Assembly (NCBI GenBank): GCA_964553135.1
Contig: CAZKJL010000002.1
Span: 372,001 to 436,000, forward strand
Origin: CAZKJL01 sp964553135
GTDB lineage: Bacteria > Patescibacteriota > Gracilibacteria > Peribacterales > Peribacteraceae
Direction: 5' to 3'
DNA length: 64,000 nucleotides
Both the position numbers and the translations under genes were made by a program. Of the stretch, positions 1-7,512 are shown one piece after another. How positions within the stretch are numbered: position 1 is the stretch's first letter; every line of letters starts with the position of its first letter. The notes below the pieces were generated by a model. That model saw only the letters and a list, made by a program, of their open reading frames with translations, did not search any database and was not told the DNA's origin.

Positions 1-1512
1 TTCGTTCTCTGGTCTTTGGCCGGTTCGGCTGCCGCCTGCAGCTGCATCGACATGACTCCGTGGGATACATTCGCGGCTGCAAACGAAGCATTCATCGGTA
101 CCGCGGTTCAATACATCGAATCTTCTCGGGGTGAATCGTGGACCGTCGTCCGGTTCAACGTCACCGAACCGTGGAAGGGAGTGGCGCAACAGAGCATCGA
201 TATCGAAATCCCGACGAGTGACGGGTTGTGCGGCATGGAGATTCTCATCGGTCACGACTACGTGGTGTACGCGGATGCGGAGACCGACGGAACCCTTGTC
301 GCCACATTGTGCGGCGGCACGCGCAGCGTCGATGAAGCTCGCGAGGACATCACGTGGTTCCGCTCTCTGGAGAGATCGTCGGCCCGTGAAGTTCCTTTTT
401 CCGACGTGCCCGCAAACCACGCGTACGCCCAGGCAATCTATGCGTTGCGGGACGACGAAGTGCTGAGCGGCTACGGCGACGGAACGTTTCGTCCCGAGCG
501 GAACGTCACGCGCGCCGAGATCGTGAAGATCCTGACGCAGGCCGTCCTGCCGTACGACTACATCGAGCGCGATACGAGTCAGTACGCATTCACCGACACC
601 GCTCTCCCGTTCACCGATCTGGACTCCCGTGCGTGGTACAACTTGTATCTGCGCAGGGCATATCGCGGAGGACTGATCGAGGGTTACAAGGATGGTACGT
701 TCAAGCCCGGAAAGAGCGTCACGGTCGCCGAGGCCACCAAGCTCGTCATTCGGGCGCTCGAGCTGGAGTCGCCCCACGAGAGTCCGCTGTGGTACGAGAA
801 ATTCATCCGCGCCGTGACCGACCGTCGTGCCATGCCGGTCTCCATTCGCACCGTCGATGCGCCGATTTCCCGCGGGGAACTTGCCGAGATGATCTGGCGT
901 TTGCAGCAGCACGTCGAGGACAGGCCGAGCCTGACCGGTGACGATTTGCTCCTGTCGCAGTGCGTGAAGTCCGAGGACTCCGAGATTCCGAACGTCGATC
1001 TTCGTCGCGTCCGTCAGGCGTGGTTGGACCTGTACAACGCGGAGCGTGAGAGAAGGGATTTGCCGCGCTACACGTTCAATCCGTACCTCAGCCGCAGTGC
1101 GGCAATCTGGTCCAACGTTGCGGCAGCTCGCGGACGCATCGATCATGTGCGCGAGGGAACCCAGGGTTCGTACAATTACGCGGCTATCCAAAATTGGTTC
1201 AAAGATCTCGGTTTGGAATTCAGAAACGTCGGTGGCATCACGTTCACCGAGAACGTCGGCCGCGGTCCGTACGCGTGCAAGACGGGCGACTGCACGGAGA
1301 AGCTCATTGACGCAGTCTCCGAGACGTTCAAGTTTTACGTCAACGAGCAAGATGCGTCGTACCGCCCGCACTTCAATGCCATCGTCAGCGACAAATTCAC
1401 GATGATCGGCGTGGGCATCGCGGTGCAAGGAGGCCAGTACTACGTCACCACACACTTCGCTACGGACATCGTCTCGAGTCCGCCACGGTTGTGTTCGGTG
1501 GATGGAAATTGA
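1..1512 (+). CDS. Secreted NTR/TIMP-like, SLH and CAP domain protein (5' end cut off)
   Basis: The frame is open from base 1, so the gene starts outside the window. The visible part begins in the hydrophobic end of a signal peptide and runs straight into Cys-Ser-Cys (visible residues 13-15), the usual N-terminus of TIMP/NTR-like domains, which would span about 13-115. Two clear S-layer homology repeats follow at about 133-180 and 204-252 (each with the GYxDGTFxP core), with a weaker third near 260-305. The C-terminus, about 335-495, is a CAP/SCP (cysteine-rich secretory, PR-1) domain with the typical HFNAIV and IGVGIAV strands. SLH repeats normally bind secondary cell-wall polymers, so this protein is probably displayed on the cell surface. 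The role of the CAP domain is unknown. The domain assignments are firm, the biological job is not. Confidence 0.85.
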   Translation, partial: FVLWSLAGSAAACSCIDMTPWDTFAAANEAFIGTAVQYIESSRGESWTVVRFNVTEPWKGVAQQSIDIEIPTSDGLCGMEILIGHDYVVYADAETDGTLVATLCGGTRSVDEAREDITWFRSLERSSAREVPFSDVPANHAYAQAIYALRDDEVLSGYGDGTFRPERNVTRAEIVKILTQAVLPYDYIERDTSQYAFTDTALPFTDLDSRAWYNLYLRRAYRGGLIEGYKDGTFKPGKSVTVAEATKLVIRALELESPHESPLWYEKFIRAVTDRRAMPVSIRTVDAPISRGELAEMIWRLQQHVEDRPSLTGDDLLLSQCVKSEDSEIPNVDLRRVRQAWLDLYNAERERRDLPRYTFNPYLSRSAAIWSNVAAARGRIDHVREGTQGSYNYAAIQNWFKDLGLEFRNVGGITFTENVGRGPYACKTGDCTEKLIDAVSETFKFYVNEQDASYRPHFNAIVSDKFTMIGVGIAVQGGQYYVTTHFATDIVSSPPRLCSVDGN

Positions 1513-1558
1513 TCGTCACAGAATGAATTTCTGTCAACACCGAAGCTGTAACAATGTG

Positions 1559-1564
1559 TATAAT
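1559..1564 (+). promoter_or_regulatory. Probable -10 box upstream of the small secreted protein
   Basis: A perfect TATAAT lies in the intergenic gap, 45 bases before the ATG at 1610. No convincing -35 hexamer is visible at 16-18 bases upstream, so the call rests on the -10 alone. It implies a leader of about 39 bases. Confidence 0.4.
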
Positions 1565-1609
1565 CCACCGTCGTAGTGTGAACATTTATTTCTTTAACAA
1601 TCTTTATCC

Positions 1610-2116
1610 ATGAAGAAATTCATCGCCTCCGGCATCGCTGCCGCGCTTACCATTTCGGTTGCCATGCCCGCATTCGCCGAGTCGGGATCGGATGATTCCT
1701 CGTCCTCCGTCTCGTCGTCCTCATCCTCTTCTTCGCGGAAGTCGGACGATGGACGCATGCGAAAAGAAGACAAGAGTAAAAAGGGTGTCGTGGTCGACAG
1801 CGCCTGCATGCAAGCAGCCGTCGAGAAGCGCGATTCCGCCATCATCGCCGGAGTGGATACGTACACCGCTTCCGTGAAGGCCGGGCTCCAGACGCGCAAA
1901 GATGCCATCAAGGCAGCCTGGGCTCTTACGGATAAGACCGCACGCAACAATGCCATGAAGGCCGCATGGACCGCCTTTCAGGGAACCTGGAAGAAGGCAT
2001 CCCAGGGTATGAAGGCAACCAAGAAAACCGTGTGGCAAACATTCCGCACGGATGCGAAAGCCTGCGGCCAGTCGGGTGCCGACTCCTCGGGAGAGAAAGT
2101 TGATGGAAGTCTGTAA
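1610..2116 (+). CDS. Secreted poly-Ser protein of unknown function
   Basis: A 168-residue protein with a clean Sec signal peptide (MKKF start, hydrophobic core, cleavage after AFAE around residue 24). It continues into a serine-rich stretch (about 25-45), a short basic segment, and then a helical, Ala/Lys-rich domain at about 60-155 containing two cysteines. I do not recognise the family. The poly-Ser linker is the same kind seen in several other exported proteins in this window. A strong hairpin terminator follows, so it is probably a single-gene transcript. Confidence 0.75.
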   Translation: MKKFIASGIAAALTISVAMPAFAESGSDDSSSSVSSSSSSSSRKSDDGRMRKEDKSKKGVVVDSACMQAAVEKRDSAIIAGVDTYTASVKAGLQTRKDAIKAAWALTDKTARNNAMKAAWTAFQGTWKKASQGMKATKKTVWQTFRTDAKACGQSGADSSGEKVDGSL

Positions 2117-2131
2117 TCGTCGATAGCGAAG

Positions 2132-2163
2132 AAGGGCGCGCTCAAAAGGCCGCCCTTTTTTGT
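2132..2163. terminator. Rho-independent terminator, probably bidirectional
   Basis: Arms AAGGGCG (2132-2138) and CGCCCTT (2151-2157) are separated by a 12-base loop and followed by a T-run on the plus strand. On the other strand the run of A's is limited. It sits between two convergent genes ending at 2116 and 2167. Confidence 0.8.
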
Positions 2164-2166
2164 TGT

Positions 2167-3219
2167 CTACGCGGCGATTACCCTGCGGTACACCAGGACC
2201 ATGCCGAGGAGTGCGGGAATCAGGAGGAGCAGAGCGCCCTCGGGGCCGGTTTCCGTCACGCGCTTCGGCGTGTGCGTCTTGGTCTGCAGAAGAGGGGCGC
2301 CGCTGTGGAGCGTCTCCTGTTTCGTTTGTTTGGCGATGAGGTTCTGTTGCTGTTTCGCGAGACCGTCTTTCACCGTGTACGGGTTCGTGGGAATGTTTCC
2401 GCCACCCATCGCGGGTTGGCTGCTCGAGGACTTCGCGCCGCCCAGGTCGATCGTTGCCGTTTCTCCGGAGTGAATCGTGGCTGCGGGAGCGCTCGACACG
2501 GACGAGCTGGATGAGGACGAAGACGACGTTTGCATCACGACGGCGACGGACGACGAGGACGATGCGTTCGGATTCGCGACGGGCACCGTCTGCTCCGCGA
2601 AGGGCAGCGGAATGTCGAAGTCCGAATCCGCGGATGCAACGGACGAGGACGTGGTTGCCGTTCCGGCCTCCACGTTGAAGGTCAGCGTCAGTTCTTCGGG
2701 CAATGTTTCCGAAATGTAGATGTACGGACCGACCGCATCGGCGGCGACGCTGAACGTGTACGGGTCTTGGAAAATGACTTGTACCGGGAAGAGCGTGCGG
2801 TTGTTTTTCGGCTTCAGGACTTGAGGATCGGCGTTCTTGTTTTCGATGGTGATGCTGTCTCCGGGGTGCACCGTGAGCGTTGCCGGGGAGAATGTCCCTT
2901 CGGCCGTAATCGTCACCGTCGTCACGGCATCCGTACCGGTCAGGTCTCCGCGAAGACTGCCGACGCCGAAGTAAAACGCCGCGGCGCCGAGCACGATGCT
3001 GATCCCGAGAGCGGCTGCGAGACGCATGCTCTTCGGGTCCGGTGCCTCGACCACGGCATGCTTGAGCGTCACGTGAGGAGGAGCGACGTGTTCCGCCGGA
3101 GCTTCCGTGACGTGCGTGATCGGCACCTCCTTCTTGGGAGCGGGGGCGGACGTACGTACGGGCACCGGGACTTCGTCGTCCGTGGAGTGCCAGCCGTTGA
3201 TGGATTCGTCGGGAAGCAT
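2167..3219 (-). CDS. Membrane-anchored cupredoxin-fold-like protein with poly-Ser linker and ETGPE tail
   Basis: 350 residues. A polar N-terminal segment (1-65) precedes a membrane helix at 66-90. A beta-rich domain at about 97-186 resembles cupredoxin-like domains (TFSPATLTVHPGDSITI type strands) but I see no His/Cys/Met copper-ligand set. A Ser-rich linker (about 190-270) follows. The C-terminus has TETGPE, a hydrophobic helix (about 328-344) and an Arg-Arg pair, resembling a cell-wall sorting signal. It is the last gene of a minus-strand trio with the cohesin-like and dockerin genes (gap of 8 bases to the gene before it). The domain naming is inference from strand pattern. A role in surface structure is likely, a redox role is not supported. 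Confidence 0.65.
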   Translation of the reverse strand: MLPDESINGWHSTDDEVPVPVRTSAPAPKKEVPITHVTEAPAEHVAPPHVTLKHAVVEAPDPKSMRLAAALGISIVLGAAAFYFGVGSLRGDLTGTDAVTTVTITAEGTFSPATLTVHPGDSITIENKNADPQVLKPKNNRTLFPVQVIFQDPYTFSVAADAVGPYIYISETLPEELTLTFNVEAGTATTSSSVASADSDFDIPLPFAEQTVPVANPNASSSSSVAVVMQTSSSSSSSSSVSSAPAATIHSGETATIDLGGAKSSSSQPAMGGGNIPTNPYTVKDGLAKQQQNLIAKQTKQETLHSGAPLLQTKTHTPKRVTETGPEGALLLLIPALLGMVLVYRRVIAA

Positions 3220-3227
3220 GAGTGTTT

Positions 3228-4508
3228 CTACAGAGTCATCTGTCGCTTGAACGCGAAGACGGTGCCGAGGACGGCGGATGCAAGGACGAAGTACAGAAGC
3301 GTGTTTCCGATGCCCGTCTCACCGCGGATGGCGGTGTCGCCGTGACTGGTGGACGGATTTGCGGGTGCGGTGACGTCGGTGATGCTCCCCGTGAGCGGGG
3401 CGGTGGCCGTTTCCGGCTGACCGACCGTGACGGAGACTTCCTGACTGAACGCACTTTCCTGTTCCTGGGTATTCACCGCGCGGAGCGCCAGGTAGTACGT
3501 CACGCCCGGTTCCAAATCGCGGAGCACCAGGCTGGTTGCCGTTGCGGGAACGCTGCGTCGCTGAATGTAGCGGCCGCTCACGGTTCCGTAGTACACGTTG
3601 TAACCGGCAAGCTGGGAACTCTTGAGACCCTGCCAACCGAGGAAGATCATGGTGTCGCGAGAGGTGACGCGTACGTCTTGCACTTGCAAGAGCGTGAACG
3701 AGGAGCTGGCGCCCACCGTCGGCTGCGACGATGTGCCGTTCGATGTCATCTGCAAGAGGGGGTTGCCCGGACCGGTTGCCGTACTCGAAGACACGGAGCT
3801 CTGCGTTTCGGCGGCAATCGCCGTGTTTCCGCCACCTTGGATCTCAGCGAGCGTCACGTGCAGCTTGCCGGGTTCGGCGCTGAGGAGCGGCGTGGTGCTG
3901 CCGCGGCAACCGACAAGAACGTCGAAGCACGGCGGCTCGGGGAATGTCCCTGCGCCGCTGTCTCCGGCGGTGCGCTCGGCGTTGACGGCCGTGTGGCCGT
4001 TGCCGCTGTTCTGGAAATCGTGGAACGAAATCATCGTGTCGGCCGTCGTCGCCGTGACACGGAACGTCACGCGAGCGACCTGTACGTTGTCGCTTGCGAG
4101 TCCGGTGGAGGTGGCACCTCCTATCTTGACGTACTTCGATCCGGGGTCGGCGGCCTGTTCACCCGGAAGTGGGGAAGGAAGAGCCGAGTTCGTCAGTTCC
4201 ACGCTGCGCACTTCCAACACGGCGGGGTCATACGAAAGCCACGCACGCACCGTACGCACATCCGCAAAGCGGGGACCGCGAACGACGACGTCGATATCCA
4301 GGATATCGCCCGCCGCCATCTTGTTCGTCTTGAGCGTATCGCCGTTCATCGGCGGAAATTCAGGGCACTTGGAGCGATCCGTTTCCGTACAGTGAGGCAT
4401 GAGAACGAGCATTTCGCCCGCATCCTGAGCCGAAACGACGGAAACGTTGCTCAGTCCGAGAAGGACGAGCGCAAGCATTGCCGAGGTTTTGCGGAGAATC
4501 GGTGACAT
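3228..4508 (-). CDS. Cohesin-like plus fibronectin type III surface protein with ETG tail
   Basis: The start is placed at the ATG at 4508 because the product then begins with a textbook signal peptide (cleavage after about residue 27). The open frame extends upstream but overlaps the dockerin gene. Residues about 55-170 look like a cohesin module (VDVVVRG, VRAWLSYDPAVLEV, VARVTFRV strands). Residues 272-362 form an FN3 domain. The C-terminus is RGETG followed by a hydrophobic helix and Lys-Arg, similar to the tail of the neighbouring 350-residue protein. Length is 426 residues. The adjacent upstream gene encodes a dockerin, the known binding partner of cohesins, which supports the cohesin call. 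Confidence 0.75.
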   Translation of the reverse strand: MSPILRKTSAMLALVLLGLSNVSVVSAQDAGEMLVLMPHCTETDRSKCPEFPPMNGDTLKTNKMAAGDILDIDVVVRGPRFADVRTVRAWLSYDPAVLEVRSVELTNSALPSPLPGEQAADPGSKYVKIGGATSTGLASDNVQVARVTFRVTATTADTMISFHDFQNSGNGHTAVNAERTAGDSGAGTFPEPPCFDVLVGCRGSTTPLLSAEPGKLHVTLAEIQGGGNTAIAAETQSSVSSSTATGPGNPLLQMTSNGTSSQPTVGASSSFTLLQVQDVRVTSRDTMIFLGWQGLKSSQLAGYNVYYGTVSGRYIQRRSVPATATSLVLRDLEPGVTYYLALRAVNTQEQESAFSQEVSVTVGQPETATAPLTGSITDVTAPANPSTSHGDTAIRGETGIGNTLLYFVLASAVLGTVFAFKRQMTL

Positions 4509-4536
4509 TTGGTGGATATGTGTGTGAGTTCTTCGT

Positions 4537-4890
4537 TCACAGATCGACGCGCGGCGTTTGAGGAGCGCGCTCCAATCGATCCAAGATCGAGAGGACGTCG
4601 TCTCCGTTGATCTGCAAATCGTGATTCGGGTCCGATGCCAATTCATCCGGCGTGGCCGAGCGGTAACCGTTGGCGATTTCCATCGCCGCACGCGCGTCGC
4701 CGATATCCAACATGCCGTTTCCGTTCAGATCCCCGTCCAGAGCCGCACCACCCGCATGGATGGGGCTCACGACCGGTTTCACGTCGCCTGCCGTTTGAAT
4801 GCCGACCGCGAAAGCCAAGCTCATGCTGCCGACCACGATCGCGATCGTGCGCAGGGAACGTCGGCCGAAGAACGAATAGGACTTTTTCAT
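4537..4890 (-). CDS. Secreted dockerin type I protein
   Basis: 117 residues: an N-terminal membrane/signal segment (about 12-34) and then one dockerin domain. Two EF-hand-like calcium loops are visible. Loop 1 (from about residue 54) has Asp, Asn, Asn, Asp, Asp at positions 1, 3, 5, 9 and 12. Loop 2 (from about 87) has Asp, Asn, Asp, Asn, Asp at the same positions, and each is followed by an alpha helix. Almost nothing else is present, so this is a bare dockerin. It is first of three co-oriented genes, 28 bases before the cohesin-like gene, so the pair probably assembles outside the membrane. Whether the N-terminal helix is cleaved or stays as an anchor is open. Confidence 0.82.
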   Translation of the reverse strand: MKKSYSFFGRRSLRTIAIVVGSMSLAFAVGIQTAGDVKPVVSPIHAGGAALDGDLNGNGMLDIGDARAAMEIANGYRSATPDELASDPNHDLQINGDDVLSILDRLERAPQTPRVDL

Positions 4891-4898
4891 TTCCCTTT

Positions 4899-4904
4899 AT
4901 TATA
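4899..4904 (-). promoter_or_regulatory. -10 box of the dockerin/cohesin operon
   Basis: A perfect TATAAT (minus strand) ends 8 bases before the ATG at 4890, so transcription should begin within about two bases of the start codon. Immediately upstream is a small inverted repeat, CCGT-N5-ACGG, which could be an operator. No good -35 is visible. Confidence 0.6.
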
Positions 4905-5034
4905 CCGTAAAACACGGTTTTGCTCCACGCCAGAGGCATTGACGTAATTCATAGACAGTATCTGATTATATATCAAAGGATTTCCCTCCATTTGGCTTCG
5001 CAAAGGCCAAAAACGTTCGGTAGCATGCGCTCCT

Positions 5035-6006
5035 ATGGCCGAGCCCGTGCTCCATCTGTTTACCGGCGAGAATGACTACGCACTCACGCGGGAGGTCATT
5101 CGGTGGAAACAGGGCTTCTCTCGGAAGCATGGAGCCGAAAACCTGCTCGTGCTCCGCGGCAAGGATGCGACGCTTTCCGGCCTCCTCGATGCCGTTGCCA
5201 TCATGCCGTTCATCGCCGAGAAGAGACTCGTGCTCATCGAAGGTCTTCCCAGAATCGACAAAGAAGATTTCAAGACGTTCGTCGACGGCATTCACCCGGA
5301 TGTCATCACCGCCATCGTGGAACCGAGTTTGGACAAGCGCCTCGGCGTCACCAAGGTCGTGCTTGAACTCGCGCAAGTGAAAGAATTCCCGCTCCCGTCG
5401 CCCAAAGATCTCAAGACCTGGGCCAAAGGAATCGTTGCCGCCGAAAAGGCAACGATCAGCGAGAACGCACTCACATTGCTCTTCGACATCGTCGGTTCCG
5501 ATCAGTGGATGCTCGAGGGCGAACTCAAAAAACTCGCACTCTTCGCATCGGGCGGAGAAATCCTTCCGGCCCACGTGGAAGCCATGGCCGTACCCTCCGG
5601 CGAACAGGTCGTGTGGCGCCTCACCGATCTCATCGGCGGCAAGAACATCGAGGGAGCGCTCGCATTTCTGCGCGGACGCTTGGAGCGCGGAGAGGACGCG
5701 TACGGACTCTGGGTGGTGCTCCTCAACATGGTGAAGAACGTCGTGCTCGTCTGGTCCGGTCTTGATGCGGGGCTCAGGGACGAACGTTCCATCTCGGCCG
5801 CATTCGGCATGCACTTTCTCTCCGTGCGCGGGATTCTTCCTCTGGTGCGCTCACTCGACAGACGGCGCATCGAAAAGCTCGTCGCATGGACCACCGATGC
5901 CGATCTGGCGCTCAAGACGGGCGGACATCATTATTCGGCGGAGCGTCAAAACGAACTCATCGCACTCAACGAGCGAACCATTCTGCTCTGCGGCAACGCC
6001 GCATGA
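5035..6006 (+). CDS. holA: DNA polymerase III subunit delta
   Basis: 323 residues, a normal length for the delta subunit that opens the sliding clamp as part of the clamp-loader complex. The N-terminal region (LHLFTGENDYALTREVIRWK) and the VLIEGLP segment match the HolA family. The middle carries the degenerate AAA+ fold and the C-terminal half is helical (WRLTDLIGGKNIEGALAFLRG). As expected for delta, there is no functional Walker A site. A TAGCAT hexamer lies 8 bases before the ATG. The gene ends two bases before the end of the convergent 128-residue gene. Confidence 0.9.
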   Translation: MAEPVLHLFTGENDYALTREVIRWKQGFSRKHGAENLLVLRGKDATLSGLLDAVAIMPFIAEKRLVLIEGLPRIDKEDFKTFVDGIHPDVITAIVEPSLDKRLGVTKVVLELAQVKEFPLPSPKDLKTWAKGIVAAEKATISENALTLLFDIVGSDQWMLEGELKKLALFASGGEILPAHVEAMAVPSGEQVVWRLTDLIGGKNIEGALAFLRGRLERGEDAYGLWVVLLNMVKNVVLVWSGLDAGLRDERSISAAFGMHFLSVRGILPLVRSLDRRRIEKLVAWTTDADLALKTGGHHYSAERQNELIALNERTILLCGNAA

Positions 6007-6007
6007 T

Positions 6008-6394
6008 CTACAGTGATTGGATCTGCGCCAGAAGTTCGCTCTCTTTGGCTTCCTCGTGTCGTGCGGCCTCGGTCTCCATTTTCTGGCGTTCCTTCTTCTT
6101 GCTCTTCATCTTTTGTTCCGTGGCGGCCAGCCCGGCGGCGTCGCTGACCTGAGCCATTTCCTTGGAATATTTGGCGTCGATGGCGGCGAGCTGTTTCTTT
6201 TCGCTGCTCAAAATGTCCTCCAGATTCTTCATCTGCTCCGGGGTCATGATCGGCAAAATGTTGATCCAGTACTGACGCTCCTCGTCATTCATGCTTTCCG
6301 ATCCTTTGATCAGTTCGATGATCGCCGCGAACTTGGTCTGCGTGTCGGCGGGAATCTGCAGACCCGATGCGGGAGGTTGAGCTTGGTCGGCCAT
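6008..6394 (-). CDS. Small helical cytosolic protein, unknown function
   Basis: 128 residues from the ATG at 6394. A TTG 12 bases upstream is possible but less likely. The first third is a compact helical segment (FAAIIELIKGSESMNDEERQ). The rest is a charged coiled coil rich in Lys, Glu and Ala. There are no membrane segments or signal peptide. An AT-rich -10-like box (6403-6410) lies 8-10 bases upstream. I do not recognise the family. It is downstream of and co-oriented with greA, with a 52-base gap. Confidence 0.65.
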   Translation of the reverse strand: MADQAQPPASGLQIPADTQTKFAAIIELIKGSESMNDEERQYWINILPIMTPEQMKNLEDILSSEKKQLAAIDAKYSKEMAQVSDAAGLAATEQKMKSKKKERQKMETEAARHEEAKESELLAQIQSL

Positions 6395-6446
6395 GGGCAC
6401 GCACAATATAACAGCAAGAGAACTCGCTCGCTAACGTCGTCTTTTC

Positions 6447-6965
6447 TTAGACGACCTTCTGAATCTCGTACTTGAATTTGCCGGCCGGAGCCACGACATC
6501 GATGATGTCGCCTTTTTCGCGTCCGAGCAGAGCTTTTCCGATGGGGGATTCGTTGCTGATTTTGTGCTCCACGGGATCGGCTTCCATGCTTCCGACGATG
6601 GTGTACGTCTCCGGCTCGTCGTCATCCGTCTTGTTGCGCACCGTCACCACGGAACCGATGTCGATGACTTTGCCCTTCACGGCCTTCGTGACGCCGTGCT
6701 CGGTGATGAGCTTGGCGTTCTTCACCTGCTTCTCGAGTTCCAAGATGCGGCCTTCCACGAATGCCTGTTCGTTCTTTGCCTCTTCGTACTCGGCGTTCTC
6801 CGAAAGGTCTCCGTAGGAAATGGCTTCCTTGAGACGCGTTGCGATTTCACCGCGTTTGACGGTCTTGAGGAAATCGAGTTCATCTTTCAGTTTCTTCAAA
6901 CCTTCTTTCGTGATGAGGACTTCTTCGGTGCCGGTGAATGTTCCGGAGGTCTGGGAGGTTGTCAT
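6447..6965 (-). CDS. greA: Transcription elongation factor GreA
   Basis: 172 residues. After about 15 extra N-terminal residues the GreA coiled coil begins (ITKEGLKKLKDELDFLK), including the conserved DLSENAEYEEAKNEQ tip region whose acidic residues help RNA polymerase cleave backtracked RNA. The C-terminal FKBP-like domain is intact (SPIGKALLGREKGDIIDV). The gene has its own promoter (TTGTTG-N17-TACAAT) directly before the ATG. Confidence 0.95.
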   Translation of the reverse strand: MTTSQTSGTFTGTEEVLITKEGLKKLKDELDFLKTVKRGEIATRLKEAISYGDLSENAEYEEAKNEQAFVEGRILELEKQVKNAKLITEHGVTKAVKGKVIDIGSVVTVRNKTDDDEPETYTIVGSMEADPVEHKISNESPIGKALLGREKGDIIDVVAPAGKFKYEIQKVV

Positions 6966-6974
6966 AGCGGGGGG

Positions 6975-7003
6975 ATTGTAGGGGAAGGGGAGCGGTGCAA
7001 CAA
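6975..7003 (-). promoter_or_regulatory. greA promoter
   Basis: On the minus strand, -35 TTGTTG (6998-7003), a 17-base spacer and -10 TACAAT (6975-6980). The -10 ends 9 bases before the greA ATG, so the transcript would carry only a few leader bases. Confidence 0.7.
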
Positions 7004-7011
7004 GGAGAAGT

Positions 7012-7049
7012 AAAAAGCTGCAGAGAGGGACGGGGTCCGTCTCTGCAGC
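7012..7049 (-). terminator. Rho-independent terminator of csrA
   Basis: Ten-base arms GCTGCAGAGA and TCTCTGCAGC are extended inward by GGAC/GTCC (7017-7049) and followed, on the minus strand, by TTTTT (7012-7016). It lies 49 bases past the csrA stop and before the greA promoter, isolating the two genes. Confidence 0.85.
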
Positions 7050-7097
7050 GATCGGCGCCCATCGGCAAGCCGACAGGGCCTTGGACTTCTTCAGCGA

Positions 7098-7292
7098 CTA
7101 AGCCGCTTTGGAAGCCCCGGTCTGCGGATCCTCAGGGGGCAGTTCGACCACCAGCTCAGAGCGGCGGACGCCGATCTCAGTGGGAGCCTCGATGCCGATC
7201 CTCACCCGGCTGCCGGCGATGGCGAGCACGGTGATGACAATGTTGCCATCGATGACGATCTTTTCCCCGATTTTCCGAGTCAGAACCAACAT
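7098..7292 (-). CDS. csrA: Carbon storage regulator CsrA, RNA-binding translational regulator
   Basis: 64 residues beginning MLVLTRKIGE at the ATG at 7292. This start is fixed by an exact GGAGG 8 bases upstream (7301-7305). Upstream in-frame codons are leader. The family's RNA-contact residues are present: Leu4, Arg6 and Arg44 (VRRSEL), and the VRIGIEAP core strand is intact. CsrA dimers bind GGA motifs in mRNA leaders and block or stabilise messages. The gene is monocistronic, with its own promoter, a leader of about 79 bases and a strong terminator. No fliW or flagellin gene is nearby. Confidence 0.95.
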   Translation of the reverse strand: MLVLTRKIGEKIVIDGNIVITVLAIAGSRVRIGIEAPTEIGVRRSELVVELPPEDPQTGASKAA

Positions 7293-7405
7293 GGCAATTT
7301 CCTCCATGGTGAGCCATGAGCCTCAACGCGGTGAAACCGCATCCTCACGGAAATCATTCCCGTCGAGGCATGACGAAAGTATACGCATTTTCATAGTATT
7401 ATCAA
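7293..7405 (-). promoter_or_regulatory. csrA promoter and GGA-rich leader
   Basis: On the minus strand, -35 TTGATA (7400-7405), a 16-base spacer and -10 TATACT (7378-7383). The inferred start near 7371 leaves a leader of about 79 bases. The leader contains four GGA triplets, two of them in the GGAGGA that forms the Shine-Dalgarno, and a small GCGG/CCGC hairpin. This is the layout expected for CsrA repression of its own translation. Confidence 0.7.
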
Positions 7406-7473
7406 GTACTATTCGCTCACTTCTGTCAAAAACTCTTGGCTTCCACGAGCCAAATTCGGGCAGTTCGATCGCA

Positions 7474-7502
7474 TTGATTCCGGGCACTCGTATCACTACA
7501 CT
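7474..7502 (+). promoter_or_regulatory. gyrB promoter
   Basis: -35 TTGATT (7474-7479), a 17-base spacer and -10 TACACT (7497-7502). The predicted transcription start is about three bases before the gyrB ATG at 7513. The GAGGA at 7506-7510 is too close to the ATG to act as a Shine-Dalgarno. Confidence 0.7.
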
Positions 7503-7512
7503 GCCGAGGACT

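Noticed and set aside
2167..3219. Copper-binding cupredoxin
   Set aside because: The fold-like strands are there but no His-Cys-His-Met ligand set, so a redox function is not supported.
7108..7512. gyrB starting at 7108 with 135 extra residues
   Set aside because: The extension runs antisense through csrA and its promoter, and GyrB homologues begin near MAPEKSQ. A good promoter ends just before 7513.
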